From Tolypeutes matacus (lineage: Eukaryota; Chordata; Mammalia; Cingulata; Chlamyphoridae), in the NCBI GenBank assembly GCA_026826555.1, contig JAKSZT010054396.1, positions 19,676,233-19,740,232 of the forward strand: 64,000 nt of DNA, written 5' to 3'. Under the pieces are notes generated by a model that saw nothing but the letters and a program-made list of their open reading frames with translations, had not been told where the DNA came from and searched no databases. How positions within the stretch are numbered: the stretch's first letter is position 1; every line of letters begins with the position of its first letter. Of the stretch, positions 35,890-48,534 are shown piece after piece. The translations under genes and the position numbers were made by a program.

Positions 35890-38150
35890 CCTTAACCCCA
35901 GAATGGAAATAAGAGTCAGCTCCTATATCAACTCCAATTGATTGGTAGTGACTGTTTGAAGTGCTGTGGTGAGAAAGATTTTGAGACTAGGTTTGGTATT
36001 AATGGGAAGAAGTTCTGTGATGTATTAGCAATGTGTGCCATGATCCAGGATGGAGGAATGAAGTTATCTTTGCCTTAACTCAAAGGACTATTGGAGTATC
36101 CTTCATTGGGGCTTGGTCAGTGAAGGTGATTTTTTGGGACTGGTCCTTATTAAATTGTACTGTAAAGTCCACTTCCTAACTTACCAACAGAATCCAATTC
36201 TTATTCTCTTATTATGGGCTTTTTATCCTGACTAAATTGCAACAGTGAGGGGATGCAGTCTTAAGTACATCCATTGGAAACGGCAGAGAAGAGAGGTTTG
36301 CTCCTATAAGCTGGTCATGAATCCCTTTACCTCAAGCCAGTTCATTATCACAATATCCTGCGGACTGTCTAAACTCAATTCTGACTGAGCCAGCAAAACA
36401 CCTTCCCCTTGAACAAAGTTTCAGGTTCCCATCGAATTACCGATAAGGACTAAGCCATAGAATTTGAGGTTGAACCCGTTCACACACAGGCATTGCTGAT
36501 GCCTGCAGATCTGACGACTCCCCAGCACTTAGGGATGGAGGAGATGGAGTCAAAGGGTCAAAGGAGTCAAACATAGGGGACTTTCTTCCCTGCCATATTG
36601 GATTCCATTCTGACCCAGCCATAAAAGGATGGGGGTGCATCACAAGATAATTCTTCTGTGTCAGTAATTTTAAACCTAAAGAGATTTGATGTCCCATAAG
36701 CATATTCATCTTTCCATGTTTATTAAATTAAGCTCTCCATGAGTCTGCAAACAACATACTGTTCAGTAATAGGAAAAGAGACCATTGTTTCCCCCAAGGG
36801 AATATGTTGGCTTAGATCTGTTTCTAGGTAGGCAGAAATGAAGAGTGTGTGTGTGTGTGTCACACACTTTGAATAGGGGTGATAGGAAGAGAGGCCAAGA
36901 GCAAAGAGGGAAGGTAGACAAAGAGGTCTTAATGCCTAGACAAGAAATATCCAAGAAGGATTTTTATCAGAAATAAATCTAAGTAGTCCTGGCAGTGTGC
37001 CTAGCAAGATATTAGTTTTTATAAGGAGAAAAATGAACATGTAATTGTAGTGTCTACATAGGAAGAAAACTGCAGATCTGTTTGGGAGAACCCCCCATTC
37101 ATATCTGAAAACAGCTTACATATAGGAAAATCAGGGTTTTTTTCCCTCTAGCAACATTAACATAGTCAAACAACTGAAGAGAGAATTCTATTAACTAAGT
37201 CAGCCCCATCAAGTTAAAGCCTAGTAATGCTGCCATCGGGGGCTCGGTGGGGAATCCAATCATTTGCATCTTGGACCAGAAATCCCATCCGTTTAGGATC
37301 ACATTACTGCTAATGCTGAAGGCATATCCAGGAAGCTCAATGCAAGTGTGGGAAGCTTAAGAGAGAAGGATTGAAAGGAGAAATAAGAGGGGAAAGATAT
37401 TCTGGCAGCCATGTGATTCACAGGTAAGAAGCCTGAGAGGCATAGGCTGTCTTAGACCCCAGTGGTGATTTGTTTTAGGGCAACACAGTTTATTCAGAGA
37501 TTGTTACAGTAATATACTCAAAGTATCAGTCACAAAGGAAGTTGAGGAAATGTGTTGGGTAATCATGAATTGATACTACAATTACCCTAAGTTTTCAAGT
37601 TTCCAGTTAAAGCCAATGGTTGTTTTGTAACAGAATCTAAGGAACATGGTTATAATGTGGGTTCAACAATGAGAAAGATTTTGCCCTCAAGTTTTAAGCT
37701 GTTTCAGGATGAAAATAAGGTTACAGTGGGAGGGGACAGACTAGAACATTTAGAAAGAGACCAGCAAATGATTTTTACCCAGTCAGAACTACTAGTGACA
37801 AATGTGGTGTGTTTCAGGACATTAGTGTCAAGAAAGATGAAGATTGGGAGACATTGTATAACCCAGATATGGGAGCATCCATTGGGGTTCCCAACCGCTA
37901 CCAACAATGGTGGCTAACAGAGGCCGTAAACAGGGTAGGGAGAGAGGGGCTTTCTCTTTCCTGGGAGTAAACTCTCTAAGTAGAAGCAGGAATAACCAAC
38001 AGCCAAGTGAGGAGGAGTCCTTAGAAATGAATGTCTGGTGGAGGATCAGAGGAGGAGGCTGGGCCTCTATGATCCTTCTGAAGTCTCAGAATGAAGCAGT
38101 TTCCAGTGATGGCTCATGGGATAGGACAGGTTGTCAGCTGGAAATGACAC
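35890..38150. other. Unique or unassigned sequence
   Basis: A (TG)n then CACACAC patch at 36845-36867 can fold on itself. The rest is unassigned. Several frames of 60-110 codons (for example 37907-38242) carry no recognisable domain. Confidence 0.4.
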
Positions 38151-38166
38151 AGAATGGGGCAGTGCT

Positions 38167-38232
38167 GTGTGTGTGTGTGTGTGTGTGTTTAAAGATTTAT
38201 TTATTTCTATACACACACACACACACACACAC
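38167..38232. repeat. (GT)n and (AC)n inverted microsatellite pair
   Basis: (GT)11 at 38167-38189 and (AC)11 at 38211-38232 are separated by about 21 bases of SINE tail. Together they form a potential long hairpin. Confidence 0.85.
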
Positions 38233-38570
38233 ATTGTTTTGAGCTCACTGTCTGCTCTTTCGTGTTCTTCTTTGTCTGCTTGTCTTCTCTTTAGGTGGCA
38301 CCGGAAACCAATCCTGGGACCTTCCGGAGTGGGAGAGAGGCACTTAATCTCTTGCACCACCTCGGTCCCTCTGCTGCATCTCTTATTGTCTCTCCTCTGT
38401 GTCACTTTTTGTTGTGTCATCTTGCGCCAGCTCTCACGCGGGCCAGCTCTCCACTCGGGCCAGCTCACCGCACAGGCCAGCTTGCCTTTCACCAGGAGGC
38501 CCCGGGAATCAAACCCTGGACCTCCTATGTGGTAGATGGGAGCCCAATCGCTTGAGCCATATCCATTTCC
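38167..38570 (-). mobile_element. DAS-type SINE with two heads and microsatellite tail, antisense
   Basis: The 12-base direct repeat tggggcagtgct stands at 38155-38166 and 38571-38582, a perfect target duplication that fixes both ends. On the minus strand the element starts with a head at about 38572-38490 ('ggaaatggatatggctcaag'), has a GC-rich body, a second diverged head at about 38375-38295, and a tail with TTTATT units at 38190-38210. The tail is flanked by (AC)n and (GT)n tracts on the + strand. The 200-codon frame at 38067-38669 (-), longest in the window, simply reads through this SINE. Confidence 0.9.
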
Positions 38571-38584
38571 TGGGGCAGTGCTTT

Positions 38585-39365
38585 TGATGATGACTCTTAA
38601 TAGAGTAGCCTTGACATTGATAAGCACTGCACAGACACATGGGACCCAGCTACTGTGACAAAAAGCCAATCCATCGATGTAATAGCAGACTTAAGTTCCC
38701 TGGAAGGAATATAGCAGGAACTGCCCTAAAAGGCATCACCAGAAGCTGTGGCTGTGGATATCAGATCTGAGTCAGGCCAAAGACACATAATATTAACCAA
38801 GGGCCTTTCAGCTGTGTCCCACCTTTGTGTTCTTCACATTTCTGTGAACTGCTCCTGATTTATGCCTCCCTAGATGGCTACATGGTAATCCATAGGCTAT
38901 TAGAATCTTAAATCTAGTGAAAAAGATATATTTCAAAGAAGGTTCATCCAGCAGCAAGTCTTTATTATGCATCACATAAATGCTGAGCATGCTCCTTAAA
39001 AAGTAAAGCCCTTGGCCTCTGAATTCAGGCAGCTTCCTTGTCTTGAATGCCTCCAGTCGATGCTGCCCTGGCCTTCCTTTAGTCTTTATATGCGTATCAA
39101 TGGCCATACGTTAACCTTGGATTTTACTACACTAGCTCCTTCATGACCAGTTTTGAAACTTTTATGATTAATGGAATTCTTTCTTCACAATAAATCTTCC
39201 CCCAAGCCCCCAAATATATCCTATATAGACATGTATATCTACACACACAAATGCACACACATATAAGATACATACCTACAGAGGCAGTGGTGGGTGGGAG
39301 AAGACCTCAGCCACTCTGCCTGCCCCTGCCTCTACTGTTGCCCCTGGGGATGGGAAAAGACAGAT
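38585..39365. other. Unique sequence, nothing recognised
   Basis: No repeat or exon recognised. The frame at 38808-39107 (-) has no known domain. Confidence 0.4.
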
Positions 39366-39369
39366 ACGT

Positions 39370-39500
39370 GAGTTTCTGAGTTGGAGCCTTCACTCTGCCT
39401 CCACTGTGTGACCTCCAGCAAGTTATTTCTTCTTTCTTGCCCTATTTCTCTATCTCTAAGATGGAGAGTTTGGGCCAGATGATCTCTAGGGTACTTATGC
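39370..39500 (+). repeat. MIR SINE fragment
   Basis: Shows 'ctgcctccactgtgtgacct', 'ccagcaagttatttcttctt' and 'ctctatctctaagatggaga'. Confidence 0.65.
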
Positions 39501-39824
39501 TATAAACTTTACTGGAAATAGTGTCTCTTCCTCTTTCCCGAAAATATTATTTCCTTCTTTCAATTTTCGCTCCTCTTTTGTATCCAGGTCTTAAGAGGTA
39601 TACAGAGAATTATTTAGTAAAGTGGATTTAATAGTAAATCAGTATTCATAGATTAGATACAATTATTGTACCACTGTAAATTTATGAAGTCATTAATTAC
39701 ATTGTAGTTATGTAAAAGGATATCTCTTTCTTAAGAAATACACACTGAACTATTTAAGGCTAAAGGACCATGCTATTTATATCTTATCCTCAAATGCCCA
39801 AATGGTTCAAAACACAGAAATGAT

Positions 39825-40085
39825 AGGTGTTTGGTAGATAAATGCATGGATGGATGGATGGATGGATAGATAGCTGATAGATATATCAATCAATTGATGC
39901 AAGAAGAGAGAGAGAGAGTGACAGAGTAAATTATAAACCATTTACAAAATGCAATTAAAATGCAAAATGCAAACAATATGTGAATCTGATGTTCACAGAT
40001 GTTACTTGTACTATTTTTATTTTTGCAAATTTTGGTAAGTTTAAAATTATTTCCAAGTAAAAAGTTAAAACCATTTTAAAAAGTA
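39825..40085 (+). repeat. L1 3' end
   Basis: (GGAT)n/(GATA)n at 39845-39883 and a GA tract at 39902-39918 precede 'ctatttttatttttgcaaat' and 'taagtttaaaattatttcca' with an A-rich end. This is the usual layout of a middle-aged L1 3' UTR and tail, and parallels the copy ending at 57756. Confidence 0.7.
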
Positions 40086-40089
40086 AAAC

Positions 40090-41540
40090 ATTATTAATAA
40101 AGCCAATAGCATGTCAAAAATCTAATTCTTCAGGTCAGAGTTCACCCTGGGTATTAAAGCCACAGCCTGCCCTAAAGCCTGTGGCTCCCAGTGTTCGGGT
40201 GTTCATAGACTTGTCAAGATGGATCAAGGCTTCAGCCCCCAAACCTGCAGGTGCAAATGAGCTGTCAAGAGAGCACTAGAGTCCCTTCCTGAGAGGCCCA
40301 GAGAGTGTGGGTCTTCCATTTTAGTCAAAGGGAGCAAATGGAACCTGCAACCCAAAATATGTAATGATTCACCCCATGGTAATAAAGCAGCCCTGGAAAA
40401 CTCCCTAGAGGAATTAATCTTAATCGGCAATTAAGATAAAGTCTGGGCACATACTAATCCAGGGCTTAATCAGAGACATTTTAATGCGCTGCTGTGGTGT
40501 GGATATAAGACTGGGATTCCACTAATTGAACCTGGAATGTAGGTGTGAGGAGGAGGAATCCCAGTGCATGGATGGCCTGCAGATCCGGCGGGGAAACGAG
40601 GTTTTCCAGGGTGCTAGGCAGTCCTGGCTAGCGTGCGCCGCTCAGGTGCACAGGTAAACGAAAGCCCCGCTGCCTTTCCTGCAACGCAACTGCAGCAAAA
40701 AGCAAAAGCCAGTTCCTAACAAGATGTACAGAACACTGCTGGCGATGCTAACCTGTTCTGCAAGCCCTGGTCCTTGAAATGATTGATCAGCAGCTCATTC
40801 GCACAAAGCATGGGGCAAATATGAGGAAAAGAAAAATAAAAAAATTAAAACAATTTTCCAAGCAGGTTAAAGCCAGCGTCGTTACTATGTTGTTTTCTTC
40901 CTAGAATTTCCTGTTCTGTGTATTTCTAAATCCAGGCAATCACACGCTATAGTTTGGAAGTGTAAATTCCCAGTGGCCCTGATTTAGTACCATACGTTGG
41001 CAAGAGAATCCTGCCACCTGCTCGTCAGCTGGTTTTGTCTCTGGCTGTGTGATTTTCAGTCCCACCTTGTCAGCCATGATTTCAAGATTTGATGTTGGCA
41101 CTAGCCCTGAAATTCTCGTTAGAAGCCTGAGCATCCAGTTGAAACAGTATACACTTTAGAGACTGCCACTCCATGTTCTTGTCCTTATCACTTTTTTAAA
41201 AACACCCCAACCACTGTGCTACCTACGTTCTTCCAAAGTCACAAGCCTGGGAGGTAGGTGAGTGCCACTCCCTTCTCACAGATGTGACATGGAGAGAGCA
41301 AGTACCCTTGCCCACACAATGCTGGGTTTTGCATTATTTATTCACTTGTTCATGAGAAATGAATCTGGTTATCAAACTTCTAATCAGGTATATGACTGAG
41401 TGCATGTGTGTGGGCTTCCTGTGTGCCCAGAACTCACACCGTGGAATTGAGCCTTCCCTCAGTGCAAGAAAATAATTATAATAATGTTGAAGCTGCAGAA
41501 GAGAATAGCTCCGTGACAATCAATAGTTGCCTTTTAAATC
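40090..41540. other. Unique sequence
   Basis: 40560-40700 is slightly CpG-richer but short. 40430-40560 is repeat-free. A weak antisense MIR may lie at 41190-41330. No exon supported. Confidence 0.35.
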
Positions 41541-41544
41541 AGAT

Positions 41545-42015
41545 GACTTTTATCTCATGAGCACCAACTATGTGAAAGGCCTAGTGCTGAACTCTGTGAA
41601 GCACACAGAAGCATAAGGTAAAGTCACTACCATCTAAGAGCTTGGCCTTCTTGGAACAAATACAGCATATACCTGAAAAGATAACTGGAGCTCCTAGGTG
41701 AGAGGCACCAACGAATGATCCAGGCAGAAAGCGCTCTGGGGTCTAAAAGGAGCAAGAGATTCCTTTTGGCTGGGTATGCAAAGAAGGTGTCCCTGAGGAG
41801 GTAGGGTTTGAGTAATCCAGGGAGAGAGAAGGAAAAGGAGCATTCCAGATAGGAAAATACCCCAAACTCAGAGTCTGGTTAATGGCATACAAATAATGAG
41901 GCAGGGTGGGGAAGGGAGTCAGATCTAGTAGAAAAGAAGGCATAAAGAGAAGGGTTGATAGTACATGGAGGGCCCAGAAGTCCTGGCTTAAGAGTTTGGC
42001 CCTGTTCTCCAATAC
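41545..42015 (-). repeat. L2 LINE 3' part, antisense
   Basis: Shows 'gagcaccaactatgtgaaag', 'ggtgtccctgaggaggtagg', 'aaaggagcattccagatagg' and 'gtacatggagggcccagaag', in antisense L2 order over some 470 bases. Confidence 0.7.
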
Positions 42016-42023
42016 ACTGTAGG

Positions 42024-42226
42024 TAGGGTTGCCAGATTTAGCAAAAAAAATTGAAAATAAAAATACAGGACACCAGTTAAGTTTGAATTCCAGATAAATA
42101 ACAAATAATTTTTAATATAAGCATGTCCCAAATATTGCATTGGACATACTTATACTAAAAAAAAATTCATTTATCTAAAATTCAAATTTAACTGTGCAGC
42201 CCTATTTTAATCTGTCAATCCCTATC
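42024..42226. mobile_element. Palindromic MITE (MER53-like)
   Basis: The left arm starts 'tagggttgccagatttagca' and includes 'ttaagtttgaattccagata'. The right arm carries the inverse, 'taaaattcaaatttaactg' ending in a diverged 'tttaatctgtcaatcccta'. The centre is near 42133, between 'aagcatgtcccaaatat' and 'ggacatacttatacta'. The whole element is one long imperfect palindrome. The MER53 name is from memory. Confidence 0.75.
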
Positions 42227-42229
42227 TGT

Positions 42230-44890
42230 GGAGCCATTAAAGGTTTTGGAATAGAAGAATCCCAGGAAGATAAATTTCTTCCAAAAAGAAGCTTGAAAAT
42301 CATGCATCAAGAACTCTGAGACGTCACATGTCGCACTCTTTATGGGAAAGCTCAGTGGAAAACCTGTGCCCCATCTAAGGGGTTCCCTATAGCTGAACTA
42401 TGTGTATTACCTGGTTATAAGACATGAGCTTAACAAGAACCTTGAATCCAACAGTGTCATGAATGAAACAGTTGTCACAAGGAAGGCTGATCAGTGCAGG
42501 GCTGAATTACAGTTTAAAAGCCTTATTTCTTACAAACCCCCGATTCTCAAGCTTTTTTACACTTCCCTGTGTGTGCTGGTCAGCTAAGACTCACAAAGGG
42601 ACATAGAACATAATAGGCATGAGATGAAAACCATAATAGGAAAACAATGTTGGACCACTACAATTTTCATTACAATATTTTTTCTCCAAGGAAAAAGCCA
42701 TGTATTTTTTTTTTTTAACATTTATAGTTTTTAGAATTTAAACGGGCAGCATTCAGAAACAAACAAACAAAAAAACCCTTTAACGAAGGTGTAAATTGTG
42801 CCTTTTTTAAATGACTTTTCTTGCCTACCCTGCTACCCACAGTAATGAACACTCCTACCCAATCAAAATATGAAAACAAAATTGGAGCTGTGTCAGCATC
42901 TTGGCTGCAAATAAAACTCAAAACAGGTTATAGCACATGCTAGGAATACAAAATAAGGTTAGAAAGAATGCTTCAGCTGTGAGTTCTTCAGGCTGTGGAA
43001 ATAATAGAGCATAATTTAGTAGAAGAGGAACCAAGGAGTCAGCATACACAGGAAAAATGAAAGAAGCAAGGAAAATGCAAGGGGTAGGAAGCAAGGTTGG
43101 AAGAAATCTGAGGACAATGGGTAGCTAATCATTAGAGAAGAAAGGCCCAGCATGGTTGCAGAAGTCCACTGGTATAGAAGATCGTCTGAGTGAGTTGCAT
43201 ATAACCTGCTCATATTGGGGTTTTCAAGGTGATTCCAAATGGACCTCAGACATCAGAGAGGCAAGCCAGTTAGGGTTTGTAACATTCAATGTCTGACTCC
43301 TGACAAGACCAGAAATAGGGAATCCACTGAAACTAAGCAGTCTTTTGTTACCTGGTGACTAGAACTTTCAAGGACTGTTTATTTTTATTCGTCTTAGATT
43401 ATCCTCTAAACCCTAACTAAATTTTTAGAGCAGCTCTGTAATTATCTTGGCTTACAGGTGCAAATGTCAGCTCACAATGTTGAACACAATGAAATATCTA
43501 TATATATATAGCAACTTCATCAAGATAGTTCAGATTCCCCACCATGTCAGAGCACCTGACCCTGGTGAATAAAGAAAGGACAGACATAGTTAAAAGGTTT
43601 TCTGCTTCGCATTGTTTTTGCAAGAGCCTTATCAAGACAGTTATCTCAAACAGTTTGCACATTTACCTTTATTCTGATTCAATTAAAGAGTATTTCTCTT
43701 AATAAATATTTATTATGGGAGTTAATTTTCCTTTGTACTTCCTGTGGTTGACAGTTAGGGCAACTGTTAGGAAAGGATGGCCTTCCTTTACTCTACCTGC
43801 ACAGCAGGAAAAATAATTAATCTATGTCATACATCAATCCTGAATAGTTTATCAGTTGCCTGCTTTTGATGATGACAAGTTTCACAGGCTATGTTGATGA
43901 CATTTTGGAAGTAACACATATGCAATGCACATTCAGTGAATATTTGGAAAGGATGGGAAATGAAAACATGCCAATAGAAACTCCCCCAAGTGCTCTGTGT
44001 CCTCTCTTGAAATTATCATTTTGTGAGAAAACACATTTCTCATCTTTATTATCTCATTTCCAAAGTCAACTCCTCCCTCTCACCTGGTCAGTCCTGTCTC
44101 ATTTTCTGCATATGATTAGTTCATTAGAAAGAAAAAAATCCATTTTATCAGGTCAGCCTACCACCTCTGTCTGTCACTGTACCCACTCTTAATTTTACCA
44201 CTTATCTTAAAACACAGTTCTCAGACGGATTCTAAGCTTTAGCTTCTGGTTTTGTTTATTCCATGCTTATGCTGCTCTACATTAAAATATTTTTTTTAAA
44301 TGATGCCTTTAGTAGTTAGACATAGAAGCAATTATTTTACATGTTCAAAAATACTATGGGCATGGAGAATAAAAATAGGAAGTTCATTTCAGTCCCAGTC
44401 AATGTTTTGGAAGAAAAGCAGTGTGTATATTCAGAGCTTCCCACACCCCAGGTGAGAAAGAGATGTTTAGTTAGCCCACAGCCCAAACCTGGGCAAACCC
44501 ACCCATCCTTTCAGGTATTTCCACAGACTTTTTGTGCGATTGGTCTCTTCTTGATTGCCTTTACAGACCTGCCATGATCTTGCTTTCACATATGCCAGTC
44601 CCTCATTACCTGTTCAGTGCCCAGTAAGGTTCTGATTGGTTTCAACTTTGATGTTGCTAGATGCCCTTGTCTGGGCATTCAAAGGAGCGAGTATTGTTCA
44701 ACTATCTGGCAACAGAGGAACAAGTGGCAAAGTCTTGTTAAGGAGAAAGTGGAGGAAAACGAGGGTATAGTGATGAGGTATGAGAAAACAAACTAAAAGA
44801 TGTGTAGAACTTACTGTCGGCCCTCCCAGTTCAATTTCACTTCCCCAAGGAGAGACCTTGACAAGCATATAGATTCGATCTCTCCATCCC
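42230..44890. other. Unique sequence, nothing recognised
   Basis: T run at 42707-42717 and a short TA tract at 43500-43509. The 108-codon frame at 43866-44192 (+) has no domain I recognise. No repeats noted. Confidence 0.4.
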
Positions 44891-44894
44891 ATAG

Positions 44895-45260
44895 ACCACC
44901 CCGTGTTGAGTGCTCACTGTGTGTCAGGCACCTGTGCTAGGCATGTTGGATACAGGATGAATGACAGCTGACCCTGCCATTAAGGAACAGGAGAGGAAAC
45001 GTATCTGGGAGACATTTTACTGTGGGAAACGAGTAAGAATGGAGCCTACAAGAGCACCAAAGTCAGAATAACTGCCTCAGGGATTCCTGAAAAGCATCAA
45101 AAATGGGATGATAATGAAACTGGGTCTTGAAGGATGAGGAGAAGTTTCCAAGTATAGAGGAAGGGGTGAGGAGAGAGCATTCAAGGCAGAGGGAACAGAA
45201 ATTGAAAAGGCAAGCAGTGATAGAATGACAGAGAATGCCTGGGGTGCAGTAAGAAGTTCA
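44895..45260 (-). repeat. L2 LINE 3' part, antisense
   Basis: Shows 'gagtgctcactgtgtgtcag', 'gcacctgtgctaggcatgtt', 'actgggtcttgaaggatgag' and 'gagagcattcaaggcagagg'. Confidence 0.7.
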
Positions 45261-45349
45261 GTCTGCTTAGACTAGAGCAGTGCTGAATGAAGGTCGAAGA
45301 GGAGAGTGTGTTTGCTTGCATGGCTAATTGGAAAGTGGAATGCTTCCAA

Positions 45350-45555
45350 GCCAATTGCTCTGGTTTCAAACACCAACTCTTCCACTGATCAGCTGTGTGA
45401 AATAGGGCAAGATTCTTAAAAACAAAGATCTTCCATTTTTTTCATGTGTAAATGGTTATTATAATCCCAAACTTGTAGATGTGTCGAGATGACCAAAGGA
45501 GATGACTATTCAAAGTACCTGATGGTGGCCCCATTTATGCCAGTTATTTGCCTTT
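45350..45555 (+). repeat. MIR SINE
   Basis: Shows 'tctggtttcaaacaccaact', 'ctgatcagctgtgtgaaata' and 'ttcatgtgtaaatggttatt'. Confidence 0.65.
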
Positions 45556-45559
45556 GCAA

Positions 45560-48365
45560 ATGTCCTTACCGGGGATCACAAACTCAGAAGCCCAGTGATC
45601 CGGGGTAGAGATATGAGAGGCCAGCCCACGTGCCCCATGGCCTCAGTTACTCAACCTCAGCTAAAATGGGCCCCAAGCAGCAAGGAGGTCCTGTACAACC
45701 ACATATTCCAATTTTCCAGAAGCTGAAAGTACAGATTTCTAAGTGAATTTTCTAAGCAATTTTTCTGTGTTGGCTACTAATTCCAATTTAAAACACAGTC
45801 CAGATTCATGACCTGTGAGATGCCAGTTTATGGCCTTTGATCTCTACCTTCTCTCTCCCACCACATTCTAGGCTCTTACAGGGCGAGGGCATTGGCTGTT
45901 AATGATTCGTAACAGGGCTGGCACGTGGCAGGTGCCGCGTTGTTGGACACTGACTTCAGCCACATACAGCCATCGGCACCAGGGGCGAGGCAAAGCCAGC
46001 CAACGAGTGAGGTGTTCAAAAGTGCAGAATTCAGAGTGACCTGGTGCCAGAGCACAAGCCCAGGAATGAAAACTTTTAAAACTCAGCCCCAGTAAGAAGC
46101 TCCTGGGAGAGGAGCAGATCCTTGAGAAAGGGGAAAAAAAGTGTAGTGTGTGAAGGGCAAAGTTTGGCAATCTATTAAACAGCAAGTTACAATAGGAAGT
46201 GAGGAGATCACAGAGGCAGGGATTAATGTACACACATCTATACAGGGAACTTTGATGCTTTCAAATGCCTCCTCACCAGCTGAAAATCAGGCAGCAGCCT
46301 TCGCCTACATATTTCACAGCAGTCTACCTGTCTGGGTGTTTGGGCTTGACAGCAGGAAGCTCTTTGAAATGAGGCTGAGGCATTTCAAACACTCTGCTTG
46401 AACATCCAGTTTGTATATTCTGGCAATGCCTTTTTTATTATTTAATTTAATTATTTTTACTAATTTTGGAATCGCTTATTAAGTTGGAAGTCTGTAAAAG
46501 AGCAAATTACAAAGCGAAGATGCCTTTTAACGATTGCAAGTAAGTTATACGTACACACACACACACACACATGCTCACACACAAAATCGAGTAACAAGAA
46601 AGGAAAGAAGGAGCTTTATTTTCAGATCAGAACTATTTTTTCATCTACAGTCCAGTAAAAGGTGCCAAATGTTTGAACCATTTGACTCCTGCCAGATAAT
46701 TTCATAATGGTTTAGGGAGGGATGTTTACAGCTTTCTATGAGTAATAAATAATTTAGAAACCATTCATTAAAACCATCTAAATTACAGGCACTGCGGGCA
46801 AATTCCATCTTTTAAGAAGGAAGGGATGACTTGAAAGGTGGTCTCCAGTCTCTTGCCTTCTTCTCTTTGATTCTTTTTTGTTATTCTTCCTACTAACTAA
46901 GTCAGTAAATACCAGTCTTAGCAGATTTATACCACCTAATGCTTGGAACTATGGTGCAGGTAAAAATGAAGCTGGGCCACATTGGTCTGGAGAGATCATG
47001 GGTTGGAAATCTGAAGATCTTAAATTTTATTCTCATGTCCACATACCTCTCGCTCATCCTCTCTGCTTGGTTTTTAAACGAGGTGCCAGTGTGTTGGCAG
47101 TGAGAATGAAAATGTAACGATTTGCATAAGGGAGGTTCTGTGACTCAGTTTTCAAAGCTGCCATGTAGAAGGAATAAAATATTATCCTCATCCTAATCAT
47201 GTAGGAGGTGTGGTAGCTTGACTATCTTTTCTAACACCACATTGCAAGACCTTGATTGTGGGGTGTGGGCATATTACATAAGACCTAACCAGACCAGAGA
47301 GAACTAGCTTTAATTTCATTCAAAAACTATAAGTAGGAGACAAGGCTGTCAGTACCCTAAGGCAATACTTAGGATGAGGTAGAAGTAGGTATCTTAGTTT
47401 TGAGAGTGGCAGTAAGACCATAATTCTGAGTTGATCTCACTAACCCCCAGACAAAACTCGATGGGTACCCATTTTACTCGTTTTCACTTGGTTTGGACAG
47501 GGATTTGGGAGCATGGGATGCTAGTTTGGCCAAGAGATTAAAAAAAAAAAAAAAAAAAAAAGGTATTAAACCAAACTGTTGATTTGGGCCAGTGCCCTCA
47601 CCTTTCACAACATAGGCTGTATCAGCTAGAAAGAGGAATTGGAAATGTGCCATGGACTCTAGGGTCTTCCCAATATAAAGCCATCCCCTCTCCCTAACGC
47701 AGGCATTTCTGATTCCTACTGCTTTGTCACCCATATTGAAATTTAACACCAACATTCCCACTCCAAAGGAAATCGAGGCAACACAGTATCCTATCTTGTG
47801 GTAACAATCTCTAGGCTGCCCTCTTTTCACAAAGGCAAATCATGGAGAGGGACCATTTCTGGTTCCAGGTACAGAAGCCATCTCCAGCTAAATGATGAAC
47901 ACATTTTTAAAGATGTCCTCTTTATAATTTCTTAAGTGACAAGGCGTTTTAAGCACAATGTGATGAAGGGGCATGATCATAATGTGGGTGGAAAGGAAGG
48001 TTTTTAATGTGAGAAGGAGTGTTACAGCAGAGCTTTATCAATGAGTGGAATTTCCTGTAAGAAAAAAGATAAATGAATTAGTAACTTGGAGTAATTTAAA
48101 AAAAAAAAAAAACATATCCAGATGAAAGCTTGGATAAGTTTGATCCCTTTTAGCCAATGAAGTGTGATCTCTAATTAGGTTTCCACACAGACAGTGCAGG
48201 CTCGGAGTACATTTCTGAATCTAGTTGACCTTTTCAGCTGGAGAAGCCAAATGATTTCCATTCCATGCTCTTTAATTCTGGAAGAATTTCTAATTTGTTG
48301 CCAGAGATAAAAACTCACTCCAAACAGGAAAAAAGTTTAAAATAGTCCAGAGTCCCATTTATAGA
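45560..48365. other. Mostly unique sequence
   Basis: (AC)n at 46552-46571, poly(A) at 47540-47561 and 48098-48112. The stretch 47210-47561 ends in a 22-base A run and may be an unrecognised retroposed sequence. 46430-46810 is AT-rich and repeat-free. No gene supported. Confidence 0.35.
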
Positions 48366-48369
48366 ATAT

Positions 48370-48530
48370 TAAAATTTTAGAGCTGGAATCTCCCTATGAA
48401 GCCACTTTATTCAATCCCTTTATTTTATTAATGAGAAAACTGAGGACCAGAGAAAATCAAAGACTTGCCCAAGGTCACTCAGGGACTTTCGACCCAGGGC
48501 TAGAGCCCATGTCTCCTGCTTTTTCCACTC
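48370..48530 (-). repeat. MIR SINE, antisense
   Basis: Shows 'attaatgagaaaactgagga', 'gacttgcccaaggtcactca' and 'gggctagagcccatgtctcc'. Confidence 0.75.
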
Positions 48531-48534
48531 AGAC

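Noticed and set aside
38067..38669. 200-codon open frame on the minus strand, longest in the window
   Set aside because: It reads through the two-headed SINE and its microsatellite tail.
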